NCBI RefSeq assembly: GCF_003316845.1 | Contig: NZ_QMIK01000001.1 | Coordinates: forward strand, 1,240,001 to 1,304,000 | DNA: 64,000 nucleotides | Direction of reading: 5' to 3' | Source: Cognataquiflexum aquatile | Lineage (GTDB): Bacteria; Bacteroidota; Bacteroidia; Cytophagales; Cyclobacteriaceae | Shown: positions 39,820-48,088 of the stretch, one piece after another | Position numbering within the stretch: the stretch's first letter is position 1 | Layout of the letters: every line of letters starts with the position of its first letter | Translations under genes and position numbers: made by a program | The notes under the pieces: model-generated | Seen by the model: only the letters and a program-made list of their open reading frames with translations | Told to the model about the DNA's origin: nothing | Databases searched by the model: none

Positions 39820-42777
39820 ATGCAAAAATTTACTAAAAACAGGTGGCAAGTTATACTATTGCTGCTCATGATGGTCTCCTTCACTACCCCCGAGGTTTTC
39901 GCCCAAACGACTACGATTTCGGGAAAAGTATTGGAAGAAGGAACAAAAGAAACCCTTGTTGGCGTCAACATAGTGGTCAAAGGAAAAGTAGTCGGTACCA
40001 TCTCTGACCTTGATGGTAACTTCACCCTAAGGGTAAACCAAGCACCTCCACTTACTTTGATTTTTTCGATGGTTGGTTTTTCCAGTAAGGAAGTTGAAAT
40101 CACTCAAGACAATGTTTCAAACCTTGAGGTAAGTCTTTCTGAGGCTTCTATCTTGGGTCAGGAAATTGTCGTTTCCGCTTCAAGAGTGGAAGAAAGCGTG
40201 CTTCAATCTCCTGTAACAGTAGAGAGAATGGATATCATATCCATCAGAGAGGCTCCACAGGCGAATTTCTATGATGGCTTGAATAACCTGAAAGGTGTAG
40301 AAATGAGTACCCAATCACTCACTTTCAAATCCTTCAATACCAGAGGTTTCAATGCAAACGGAAACGTCCGAACTGTTCAAATGGTGGATGGAATGGACAA
40401 CCAAGCACCGGGATTGAACTTCTCTGTAGGTAACATTGCAGGTATTTCTGAATTGGATCTTGAAAGCCTTGAATTGCTTCCAGGAGCTGCTTCAGCCCTT
40501 TATGGACCAAATGCCATTAACGGAATCTTGTTGCTCAACAGCAAGAATCCATTTCAGTACCAAGGACTTTCTGTACAGATGAAAGGTGGAATTATGAGTG
40601 CGAATAACAGAAATACTGCAAGCACAGGTTTCTATGACTTTGCAGCAAGGTATGCCACAGCACTCAGTGACAAAGTGGCGATCAAAGTCAATGTCAGTTA
40701 CCTGAATGCGGACGATTGGGAGGCCAATGACTTCAGGGACCAATCTCTTTTGAACGGTTCAACCATTGAAGGTGGATCAAGAACAAATAACCCAGGATTC
40801 AACGGTGTCAATATCTATGGAGATGAGACCAATGTAAATATGCTAAGTGTTGGTAATTCCTTGGTTGCTGCAGGATTGCTTCCCTCAGCAGCGCTGGGAT
40901 TGATTCCACAAAATACCTTTGTATCCAGAACAGGATATGAAGAAAGAGATGTGGCTGATTATGATACCAAGTCGTTGAAACTGAATGCTGCTTTACATTG
41001 GAGAATCAATGACAAAGTGGAAGCGATTTTTCAAGGAAATGTGGGAAGCGGAACCACAGTCTATACTGGTGCTGACAGGTATTCCATTACTAACTTTATG
41101 TTGAGCCAATACAAAGCAGAATTAAGAGGATCTAATTGGTTTGTAAGGGCATATACCACACAAGAAAGATCAGGAGATGCATTTGCTGCAGGTATTGCTG
41201 CGCAAGGTGTCAACGAGGCTTGGAAATCCAGTCAAACTTGGTTTGGTCAATATGTGGGAACTTACGTGGGCGCAATTAGCCAGGGAGCTTCCCCTGAGGT
41301 AGCACATGGTGCTGCTAGAGGTGCTGCCGATACCGGAAGATACTTGCCAGGAACACCTGAATTCAACCAAGCTTTGGCAGACGTAACTTCCAGACCTATC
41401 CCAGGTAATCAAAATGGGGTTGGGGCAAAATTTGTCGATAAGACAAACCTTTACCACTACGAAGGTTCATATAGCTTCAAAGACATCAAATTTGCTGACT
41501 TTATCGTGGGTGCCAATTTCAGGACATACCAATTGAACTCCGAAAAAACGCTTTTTGCAGTAGATGATGATGGCAATGAATTCACTATCCAAGAATATGG
41601 TGGATATGCTCAGGGATCTAAAAGAATGATCAATGACAAATTGAAATTGACTGCATCTATCCGATATGACAAAAATGAGAATTTTGAAGGTCAGTGGTCT
41701 CCTAGGGTGTCAGCAGTATACACCGCTGGTCAACATAACTTCAGGGCTTCTTACCAGACAGGCTTCAGGTTACCTACTACACAAGATCAATTCATTGACT
41801 TGGTGACACCACAGGCAAGATTGATCGGTGGATTGCCATTGTTCAGAGAGAGGTATAATTTCAATACCAACCCTGTATATACCCTACAGACAGTAACACA
41901 ATTCGGAGGTGCAGTACAACAATGGGCAGGCACTCCTGCTAACCAAGCGGCGGTATTCGCCGAAGTGCTTAGACTCTTCCCTCCGGGAACATCTCCAAAT
42001 GATCCAGCTGTTAGGGCCGCATTTGCACAATTGTTACCTGTGCGTGCTGCAGAGGCAAATCAAGATAAAAAAATAGCCTATGAGCCTACGACATTCAAAC
42101 CTGAAATTGTTAAGTCTTATGAATTTGGATATAAATCTTTGATCAAAAACAAATTATTGATTGATGGTTATTATTACTATAACAGATTTGAAAACTTTAT
42201 CGGTGGTCAGGTATTGGTTCAGGACAGAAATCCGGGACCAGGTCCAGCTTCCCAATTAGGTTTGAATCTTTTGAGCGCCAATACAAGAAACGTGTATTCC
42301 ATGCCTGTCAACAGGCAAGAAATTATCAAGTCTTATGGTTGGGCTTTGGGATTGGATTATCAGTTGCCTAAAGGGTACACAGTTGGCGGTAACGTCTCTT
42401 TCAACAAGTTGGACAATATCGATGATTTGGATGGCTTCCAGCCTTCATTCAACACGCCGGAATACAGAACTGTGTTTACCTTTGCCAATAGAGAAGTCAT
42501 CAAAAACCTAGGTTTTGGTATCTCCTGGAGATGGCAAGATGAATTTGTATGGCAGTCTTCTTTTGTTTCAAACGTTGTTTCCACACAAGGACTATCTGTC
42601 ATGCCTGCATTCAGTATCTTCGATGCGCAGGTCAGCTACAAAGTTCAATCCATCAAATCCATCATCAAAATAGGCGGTACCAACTTATTGAACAGTGGCT
42701 ATCGTCAGGCTTGGGGTAACCCAACAGTTGGATCCATGTACTTTGTATCCATCACATTTGACGAATTCTTGAATTAA
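39820..42777 (+). CDS. TonB-dependent receptor with CarboxypepD_reg-like N-terminal domain
   Basis: A 985-residue outer-membrane importer. Signal peptide to about residue 29 (ending VFAQ); carboxypeptidase-regulatory-like domain about 32-110 (ISGKVLEEGTKETLVGVNIVVKGKVVGTISDLDGNFTL); plug about 130-255 with VSASRVEESVLQSPVTVERMD and ALYGPNAINGILLLNSKNP; barrel to the end MYFVSITFDEFLN. NFRASYQTGFRLPTTQDQF is a barrel motif common to the family. There is no SusD-like partner, so it is not a classic glycan uptake pair; the ligand is unknown. It is a single-gene unit with a terminator and a 19-base palindrome upstream. Confidence 0.92.
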   Translation: MQKFTKNRWQVILLLLMMVSFTTPEVFAQTTTISGKVLEEGTKETLVGVNIVVKGKVVGTISDLDGNFTLRVNQAPPLTLIFSMVGFSSKEVEITQDNVSNLEVSLSEASILGQEIVVSASRVEESVLQSPVTVERMDIISIREAPQANFYDGLNNLKGVEMSTQSLTFKSFNTRGFNANGNVRTVQMVDGMDNQAPGLNFSVGNIAGISELDLESLELLPGAASALYGPNAINGILLLNSKNPFQYQGLSVQMKGGIMSANNRNTASTGFYDFAARYATALSDKVAIKVNVSYLNADDWEANDFRDQSLLNGSTIEGGSRTNNPGFNGVNIYGDETNVNMLSVGNSLVAAGLLPSAALGLIPQNTFVSRTGYEERDVADYDTKSLKLNAALHWRINDKVEAIFQGNVGSGTTVYTGADRYSITNFMLSQYKAELRGSNWFVRAYTTQERSGDAFAAGIAAQGVNEAWKSSQTWFGQYVGTYVGAISQGASPEVAHGAARGAADTGRYLPGTPEFNQALADVTSRPIPGNQNGVGAKFVDKTNLYHYEGSYSFKDIKFADFIVGANFRTYQLNSEKTLFAVDDDGNEFTIQEYGGYAQGSKRMINDKLKLTASIRYDKNENFEGQWSPRVSAVYTAGQHNFRASYQTGFRLPTTQDQFIDLVTPQARLIGGLPLFRERYNFNTNPVYTLQTVTQFGGAVQQWAGTPANQAAVFAEVLRLFPPGTSPNDPAVRAAFAQLLPVRAAEANQDKKIAYEPTTFKPEIVKSYEFGYKSLIKNKLLIDGYYYYNRFENFIGGQVLVQDRNPGPGPASQLGLNLLSANTRNVYSMPVNRQEIIKSYGWALGLDYQLPKGYTVGGNVSFNKLDNIDDLDGFQPSFNTPEYRTVFTFANREVIKNLGFGISWRWQDEFVWQSSFVSNVVSTQGLSVMPAFSIFDAQVSYKVQSIKSIIKIGGTNLLNSGYRQAWGNPTVGSMYFVSITFDEFLN

Positions 42778-42798
42778 TCTAACTTTAATAACCGAGAT

Positions 42799-42830
42799 AA
42801 AAAGCCATCCCCCAAGGATGGCTTTTTTTA
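42799..42830 (+). terminator. Terminator after the TonB receptor gene
   Basis: AAAAAGCCATCC (42799-42810), loop CCCAA, GGATGGCTTTTT (42816-42827), followed by more T. Confidence 0.9.
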
Positions 42831-42944
42831 TTGCGTAACAATCATCACAAATTACAATGGCATTTTTTTGGAATTTTGGGGATGATTTCAGGGCTAAACA
42901 AACAAGTCCTTGAATTTTGCTAACTTGAGAATAGAATTCCAGCT

Positions 42945-44696
42945 ATGAAAAATAATTTTCTCCAAAGCGTAAAAGGGTACATCCCTATCTTGGAATGGTT
43001 GCCCAAATACCAAAAAACAGACCTTCAGGGTGACCTCTCCGCGGGTCTGACGGTGGGTATTATGTTGATCCCTCAAGGGATGGCCTATGCCATGCTTGCC
43101 GGATTAGAACCTATCCATGGATTATATGCGGTCACTGTTCCCCTGATCTTATATGCCATTTTCGGAACTTCCAGGCAATTGGCAGTAGGTCCGGTGGCGA
43201 TGGTCTCCCTGCTGACTGCTGCCGGGATTGCTACACTGAACGCCACCTCACCGGAGCAATACCTCCTCTATGCCCTTTCTTTGGCATTTTTGGTGGGTTT
43301 GATCCAGTTTGGAATGGGGCTTTTCAAATTGGGTTTTGTGGTCAACTTCCTCTCCCACCCTGTCATCAGCGGATTTACCTCTGCAGCGGCCATTATCATT
43401 GGATTGAGTCAGATCAAGCATTTGTTTAGGATCAACCTTCCCAATTCAGAACACATCCAAGAAATGATTGTTGCCATCTTTCAAAATATCGGGGACATCC
43501 ATTGGATAACTTTTGGAATTGGCGTAGTAGGAATTATCATTATCAAATACGGAAAGAAAATACATAAAAGCTTTCCTGCACCTTTGGTGGCAGTAGTTGT
43601 GGGGATTGCTTTGGTTACAGGCTTTGACCTCACAAGCCAAGGTGTCAAAATCGTCGGCGATGTTCCAAGCGGATTGCCATCGCTTTCCTCTCCTTCTTTT
43701 GACCTTGCTACATGGAAAACATTGCTTCCAATAGCCTTGACCATCTCTCTTGTGGGTTTTGCAGAATCTTTTGCAGTAGCAAAAACCATTCAGGCAAAAC
43801 ATAAAAACTATAGACTAAATGCCAATCAGGAATTGACCGCATTGGGACTTGCGAATTTTGGTGCTGCCTTTTTTCAGGGATATCCTGTTACTGGTGGGTT
43901 TTCAAGAACAGCAGTAAACAATGATGCAGGTGCCAAAACAACGCTTTCTTCCATCTTCAGTGCCATTTTGATCGTGCTTACCTTATTGTTTTTCACAGGA
44001 CTATTCTACAACCTTCCAAGTGCCATCCTTGCCGCTGTGGTCTTGGTGGCAGTTTCTGGACTGATTGATTTCAAGGAACCTGTGCATTTGTGGCACAAGG
44101 ACAAGGCAGACTTCGCCATGTTGGTTGCTACATTTGTCATCACCCTGACCTTGGGGATCGAAACAGGGATTATCTCAGGAATGGTCCTATCCTTGTTGGT
44201 AATCATTTACCGGGCTTCAAGACCTCATATTGCACAACTTGGCAGGGTACCGGGAACAAATACCTTCAGAAACATTACAAGATTCAAAAACCTTGAGGTA
44301 AGGGATGACCTATTGATGGTGAGGATTGATGGTCCCATTTATTTTGCCAATGTGGAATTTATCAAGGACAAATTGGATCTATGGATTTCCGAAAAAGGAA
44401 AGAAAGTGAAAATGCTTGTTTTCAACATGGAAAGTGTCAGCAATATAGACAGTACCGGCGCGCACGAACTCAATGAGTGGATCAATACCTGGCGAAAATC
44501 AGGAATGGATATTTCCATGACCAGTATCAAAGGACCTGTAAGGGATGTATTGAACAGATGGGCATTATTGGAAAGTGTCGGTACAGACCATATTTTCTTG
44601 GATGACAATACGGCCCTGTCTGCTTTTGACCATGCCATCACGGAGGAAACTTTGGAAAAATATTCATCCTACGCCACTCAAACCAATACAAAGTAA
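42945..44696 (+). CDS. SulP-family anion transporter with STAS domain
   Basis: A 583-residue inner-membrane protein. About the first 420 residues are hydrophobic with LSAGLTVGIMLIPQGMAYAMLAGLEPIHGLYAV and GTSRQLAVGPVAMVSLLTA, the SulP signatures; NQELTALGLANFGAAFFQGYPVTGGFSRTAVN is another. The C-terminal STAS domain is at about 440-560 (LLMVRIDGPIYFANVEFIKDKLDL, NMESVSNIDSTGAHELNEW). SulP proteins carry sulfate or bicarbonate. The stop overlaps the start of a beta-carbonic anhydrase gene (TAATG), which favours bicarbonate as substrate, as in coupled transporter/anhydrase pairs; this is inference. Confidence 0.92.
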   Translation: MKNNFLQSVKGYIPILEWLPKYQKTDLQGDLSAGLTVGIMLIPQGMAYAMLAGLEPIHGLYAVTVPLILYAIFGTSRQLAVGPVAMVSLLTAAGIATLNATSPEQYLLYALSLAFLVGLIQFGMGLFKLGFVVNFLSHPVISGFTSAAAIIIGLSQIKHLFRINLPNSEHIQEMIVAIFQNIGDIHWITFGIGVVGIIIIKYGKKIHKSFPAPLVAVVVGIALVTGFDLTSQGVKIVGDVPSGLPSLSSPSFDLATWKTLLPIALTISLVGFAESFAVAKTIQAKHKNYRLNANQELTALGLANFGAAFFQGYPVTGGFSRTAVNNDAGAKTTLSSIFSAILIVLTLLFFTGLFYNLPSAILAAVVLVAVSGLIDFKEPVHLWHKDKADFAMLVATFVITLTLGIETGIISGMVLSLLVIIYRASRPHIAQLGRVPGTNTFRNITRFKNLEVRDDLLMVRIDGPIYFANVEFIKDKLDLWISEKGKKVKMLVFNMESVSNIDSTGAHELNEWINTWRKSGMDISMTSIKGPVRDVLNRWALLESVGTDHIFLDDNTALSAFDHAITEETLEKYSSYATQTNTK

Positions 44697-45313
44697 TGTG
44701 CGCAACAGATATCAATCATTATTTGGAAAATAACCAAAATTGGGTCAAGTCGGTATTGTCCCAAAACAAGGAATATTTTGACGACCTGAAAGAAGGCCAA
44801 CAGCCCAAAGCGCTTCTCTTGGGTTGTTCGGATAGCCGGGTTTCACCGTCAATGGTTTTGGGTTCAGAACTTGGCGAACTGTTCATCCACCGGAATATAG
44901 CCAATGTGGTGTCGCATACAGACCTTAATTTTCTTTCGGTTATGCAGTTTGCAGTAGAAAATCTCGGAGTTAGAGACATTATTGTTTATGGACATTATGG
45001 CTGTGGTGGGGTAAAAGCCGCCTTTGAAAACAAGTCCAATGGATTGATAGACAATTGGCTGGCAAATATCAAAGATGTCATCCGTCATCATAAGTCTGAA
45101 CTTAACAAAATTGAAGACAAAGATGAAAAACTAAACAGGCTGGTAGAATTGAACGTCTTGGAACAGATTGAAAACATCAAACAGACTTCGGTCTACAAGC
45201 AAACGATTGAATCGGGGATCAAATTAAAGCTGTATGCATGGGTGTTTGATTTCAACACCGGGCTGGTTCATGACCTCAAAAAGAAATACAATATCATACC
45301 AAGCGTTAACTAA
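44696..45313 (+). CDS. Beta-carbonic anhydrase
   Basis: A 205-residue cytosolic zinc enzyme interconverting CO2 and bicarbonate. Zinc ligands are visible: Cys44 in LLGCSDSRVSPSM with the Asp46-Arg48 dyad, and His100 and Cys103 in VYGHYGCGGVKAA. LFIHRNIANVV and AVENLGVRDII are typical neighbouring blocks. Length and the SDSRV motif are those of the bacterial beta class. It overlaps the SulP gene by one base and should be made in a fixed ratio with it, converting transported bicarbonate or supplying it for carboxylation reactions. A terminator follows. Confidence 0.95.
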   Translation: MCATDINHYLENNQNWVKSVLSQNKEYFDDLKEGQQPKALLLGCSDSRVSPSMVLGSELGELFIHRNIANVVSHTDLNFLSVMQFAVENLGVRDIIVYGHYGCGGVKAAFENKSNGLIDNWLANIKDVIRHHKSELNKIEDKDEKLNRLVELNVLEQIENIKQTSVYKQTIESGIKLKLYAWVFDFNTGLVHDLKKKYNIIPSVN

Positions 45314-45318
45314 ATCAA

Positions 45319-45357
45319 AAAACCGGGGGAACCCGGTTTTATATTTTCTTTTTTTTA
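45319..45357 (+). terminator. Terminator after carbonic anhydrase
   Basis: AAAACCGGG (45319-45327), loop GGAA, CCCGGTTTT (45332-45340), then a T-rich stretch to 45357. Confidence 0.88.
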
Positions 45358-45359
45358 AA

Positions 45360-46013
45360 TCAACTAATCAATTCCTCAAAATCGTCCCTCACATAGATAA
45401 TATTTCTACCGAGTTCGATCCATTTTTTCTTCTCGAGTTGCTTCAATAATCTTGAAATCACTTCTCTTGATGTCCCAAGTTCATTTGCGATTTCCTGATG
45501 GGTGGTATGCAATTCATTGGATTTATGTTGTTTCATTTTGGTAAGGATATACCGCATCAATCTTTCGTCCATTCTTTTGAAAGCCACCGCATCCAGGGCA
45601 ACGAGCATTTCATGAAATCTCGATTGGTAAGTCATTGCAACAAAATCTTTCCACTGTTTGAAATGGTCTGACCACTCTTCGTGTTTTTCAACAGGCACAG
45701 CCAAAATCACTGTTCTCTCTTCTGTAACCGCCTTAATCTCACTTGGACGGGAGGAGGTGCAGCAGGTCAGGGAGAGTGCACAGGTTTCGCCCGGTTCGAG
45801 ATAATACAAAAACAATTCCTTGCCATCTTCATCCATCCTCATGATTTTAATAGAACCTTCCAATACAATCGGAACCATTTTAACAAACTGTCCAGGCTCG
45901 GTAATTACTTTCCCGGGCTGAAAAACCAGCTCTTTACCATAATCCAAAAGTGCTTTTAGAAGTGAAGGATCGGTTATATTGGGTAGTTTTTGTTTTAAAT
46001 CTTCTAATTCCAT
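45360..46013 (-). CDS. Crp/Fnr-family transcriptional regulator
   Basis: A 217-residue regulator from ATG 46013 (MELEDLKQKLPNITD); upstream in-frame codons to 46094 lack family similarity. The N-terminal cyclic-nucleotide-like beta-roll (about 15-120) has GKVITEPGQFVKMVPIVLEGSIKIMRMDEDGKELFLYYLEPGETC, then ALSLTCCTSS with three close cysteines, a feature I recall from Bacteroidota members that do not bind cAMP. The helix-turn-helix is at about 168-195 (THQEIANELGTSREVISRLLKQLEKK). It probably binds TGATnnnnATCA-like sites such as those at 11711-11724 and 47112-47125 (inference). A TATTTTTG on its coding strand lies just upstream. The cysteines might sense redox state. Confidence 0.88.
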   Translation of the reverse strand: MELEDLKQKLPNITDPSLLKALLDYGKELVFQPGKVITEPGQFVKMVPIVLEGSIKIMRMDEDGKELFLYYLEPGETCALSLTCCTSSRPSEIKAVTEERTVILAVPVEKHEEWSDHFKQWKDFVAMTYQSRFHEMLVALDAVAFKRMDERLMRYILTKMKQHKSNELHTTHQEIANELGTSREVISRLLKQLEKKKWIELGRNIIYVRDDFEELIS

Positions 46014-46071
46014 AATCAAAATTTGGTCAAAAATATCCTTGTCTATTAGGCAATTTAGTGACATCTGCCAC

Positions 46072-46106
46072 AAAAAAAAAGGCTGAAGAAACACTTCAGC
46101 CTTTTT
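46072..46106 (-). terminator. Terminator upstream of the crp-like gene, serving the SDR gene
   Basis: AAAAAGGCTGAAG (46076-46088) pairs with CTTCAGCCTTTTT (46094-46106). On the minus strand it ends in at least nine T, so it probably ends the SDR message after a 170-base untranslated tail. Nothing else is seen in 46107-46274. Confidence 0.85.
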
Positions 46107-46274
46107 AACCTTTTTAACCCTATGAATTTAATTATTACCATCCAATTGGATGACTTCAATTTTTAATTTTTATCTGATTATGAACAATGATCTCTTTGAA
46201 ATACTCCCCCTACTTGGCGCTTGATACACAGCAGGGAAAATTATTATTGAACATGAATAATTTTTCTTTTTATG

Positions 46275-47039
46275 CTAAATAACAAATCCGCCATCTACCA
46301 CATGGATTGATCCTGTGATATATTTGCTTTTATCAGAGGCAAGGAAAGTGACCATGGAGGCAATGTCTTCATTGGTAGCATACCTTCCTAACGGAATCTG
46401 ACTTTCAAAACCTTTTTTGACCTCTCCGCCTGCCCCAGGCGCAAACCCTTCTTCCAAGGACCGCATCATTCTATTATCCACAGGTCCGGGATGGACAGAA
46501 TTGACCCGGATTTTATAAGGTGCTCCTTCCAAAGCAGCGACCCTCATGGTACCGATTACGGCATGCTTGCTCGTCGTGTAAGCCATCATCTGCGCCGTGC
46601 CTGTGAGTCCGGCTACAGAGGAAGTGATGATAATCGAGCCCCCTGACTTTTGCATATGGGGAAATGCATATTTCAAACCAAGCCAAACTCCTTTGACATT
46701 GATATCCAATACTTTATCAAAGATATCCTCAGGATATTCAGTAAGTGGCTTCACCACCCCTTCATACCCGGCATTTAGAAATACAACATCCAGTTTTCCG
46801 AATAGCTCTACCGCTTTGTCTGTGTAGGCCTTTACCTCATCCGCCACGGTGATGTCGGCTACAAAACAATGAACTCCCGGATTGTTAAGTTCTTTCTTTG
46901 CCTCATCCAAGGCATTTTTGTTTTTATCTACCAATAGCACGTCTTTGCCTCCCTCATCAAGAAACATCCGTGCTGTAGCCATTCCTATACCCCCGGCTCC
47001 TCCTGTAATTATGATGGATTTATTATGCAATGGTTTCAT
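46275..47039 (-). CDS. Short-chain dehydrogenase/reductase
   Basis: A 254-residue NAD(P)-dependent oxidoreductase of the classical SDR type. Cofactor motif TGGAGGIGMATARM (about 11-24), DVVFLNAGYEG (the NNAG-like loop), SSVAGLTGTAQMMAYTTSKHAVIG with the catalytic Ser, Tyr and Lys (YxxxK), and the C-terminal SKYITGSIHVVDGGFVI are present. Acidic residue after strand 2 (LLVDKNK) suggests NAD preference. The substrate is unknown. It is divergent from a universal stress protein gene; the shared region has a TGATnnnnATCA palindrome and a TAGATTTG element on its coding strand. Confidence 0.92.
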   Translation of the reverse strand: MKPLHNKSIIITGGAGGIGMATARMFLDEGGKDVLLVDKNKNALDEAKKELNNPGVHCFVADITVADEVKAYTDKAVELFGKLDVVFLNAGYEGVVKPLTEYPEDIFDKVLDINVKGVWLGLKYAFPHMQKSGGSIIITSSVAGLTGTAQMMAYTTSKHAVIGTMRVAALEGAPYKIRVNSVHPGPVDNRMMRSLEEGFAPGAGGEVKKGFESQIPLGRYATNEDIASMVTFLASDKSKYITGSIHVVDGGFVI

Positions 47040-47059
47040 GATTTTTGGTATTGTTTTAC

Positions 47060-47067
47060 CAAATCTA
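47060..47067 (-). promoter_or_regulatory. Candidate -7 element for the SDR gene
   Basis: Minus-strand TAGATTTG matches TAnnTTTG exactly, 20 bases before the SDR ATG. No well-spaced TTTG is found upstream, which would fit an activator-dependent promoter. Confidence 0.35.
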
Positions 47068-47111
47068 TCTCATAGACAATTACTTAAATAGGAATATAAT
47101 CAGACTTCTAC

Positions 47112-47125
47112 ATGATTTTGATCAT
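47112..47125. promoter_or_regulatory. Candidate Crp/Fnr-type operator between SDR and usp
   Basis: ATGAT-TTTG-ATCAT is a perfect inverted repeat with a TGATnnnnATCA core. Its centre is about 64 bases from the start point implied by the SDR -7 element and 66 bases from the usp ATG. The 12-base core equals the complement of that at 11712-11723. Confidence 0.45.
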
Positions 47126-47184
47126 AGATTTTTTTCTATTTAATGTCCAACTTTATCCCATAAGCAAACAAAAATCCGATAACC

Positions 47185-48012
47185 ATGAAAAGAATAATCG
47201 TTCCCATCGACTTTTCCTCATACTCTGATTTTGCCTTTTCGAGTGCTTTAAAAATTGCTCAAAAGGCCAACAGCAGCATCACCTGTGTCAACATAGTCAG
47301 TTCATTATTAGATTGGCCCAATCTTTCCAACGAACAGAAAGCAAAGAACACGGAAGTCCTGGATCTGGAGGCAGAGGCAAAAGATAAATTGAAAGCATTT
47401 GTATTGGAACACAAACTGCATGGAGTTCCTGTCGAATCTGTAGTAGAAATCGGCGTTCCCCAACATGTCATTTTGGAAGTAGCCAAAAAACACAAGGCAA
47501 ACCTGATTGTAATTGGCACTTATGGCGCCGGGTTTCAGGAAGGAAAATTTATAGGGTCAACAATCCAGCATGTATTGAGAAATGCGGAATGCCCGGTAAT
47601 GGCCGTCAAAAAAACACTCAATGGAAACGACCTTAGGAAAATGGTTTTTGCCTCCATGTTCAATGAAGATTCCAGGCCTGCGTTCACCAAAATGAAAGCG
47701 GTTTTGAAAGATTTTCAGACCTCAGTTCATTTCCTTTTTGTAAATACCCCAAGCCATTTTGTCAATTCTGAGGTTGCAGAATCGAGGATGGATGCTTACG
47801 CCAAGGGATTTGAAGACCTTGTCATCCATAAGCATATGTATTGTCACCACGAACCGGAAAACGGGATTGTGGAATTTGCAAAAAGCAGGAACATCGGTTT
47901 TATCGGCATTGCCTCCGGAAACCGGAAAGGAATGGCAACTTATCAGGTAGGAGTGACCGATACCGTTCTTTACAAAACTGACATTGCGGTATTGAGCGTC
48001 AAAATCGAATAA
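47185..48012 (+). CDS. Universal stress protein, tandem Usp domains
   Basis: A 275-residue cytosolic protein with two Usp folds. The first (about 1-145) starts MKRIIVPIDFSSYSDFAFSSALKIAQ and has LIVIGTYGAGFQEGKFIGSTIQHVLRNAECPVMAVK, the ATP-binding G-x2-G-x9-G-(S/T) pattern. The second (about 150-275) is shorter and degenerate (IGFIGIASGNRKGMATYQVGVTDTVLYKTDIAVLSVK). Usp proteins raise survival under starvation or hypoxia; position opposite an SDR and near a Crp/Fnr regulator suggests a stress regulon. A strong hairpin follows. Confidence 0.92.
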   Translation: MKRIIVPIDFSSYSDFAFSSALKIAQKANSSITCVNIVSSLLDWPNLSNEQKAKNTEVLDLEAEAKDKLKAFVLEHKLHGVPVESVVEIGVPQHVILEVAKKHKANLIVIGTYGAGFQEGKFIGSTIQHVLRNAECPVMAVKKTLNGNDLRKMVFASMFNEDSRPAFTKMKAVLKDFQTSVHFLFVNTPSHFVNSEVAESRMDAYAKGFEDLVIHKHMYCHHEPENGIVEFAKSRNIGFIGIASGNRKGMATYQVGVTDTVLYKTDIAVLSVKIE

Positions 48013-48046
48013 CAATACCGGACCACCACCTTTTGCTTCCTTGCCT

Positions 48047-48083
48047 CAAACCTTTGAAACAACCTTTCAAAGGTTTGTTTTTA
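48047..48083 (+). terminator. Terminator after usp
   Basis: CAAACCTTTGAAA (48047-48059) pairs with TTTCAAAGGTTTG (48065-48077), loop CAACC, then a T run. It lies between convergent genes. Confidence 0.85.
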
Positions 48084-48088
48084 TTTAA

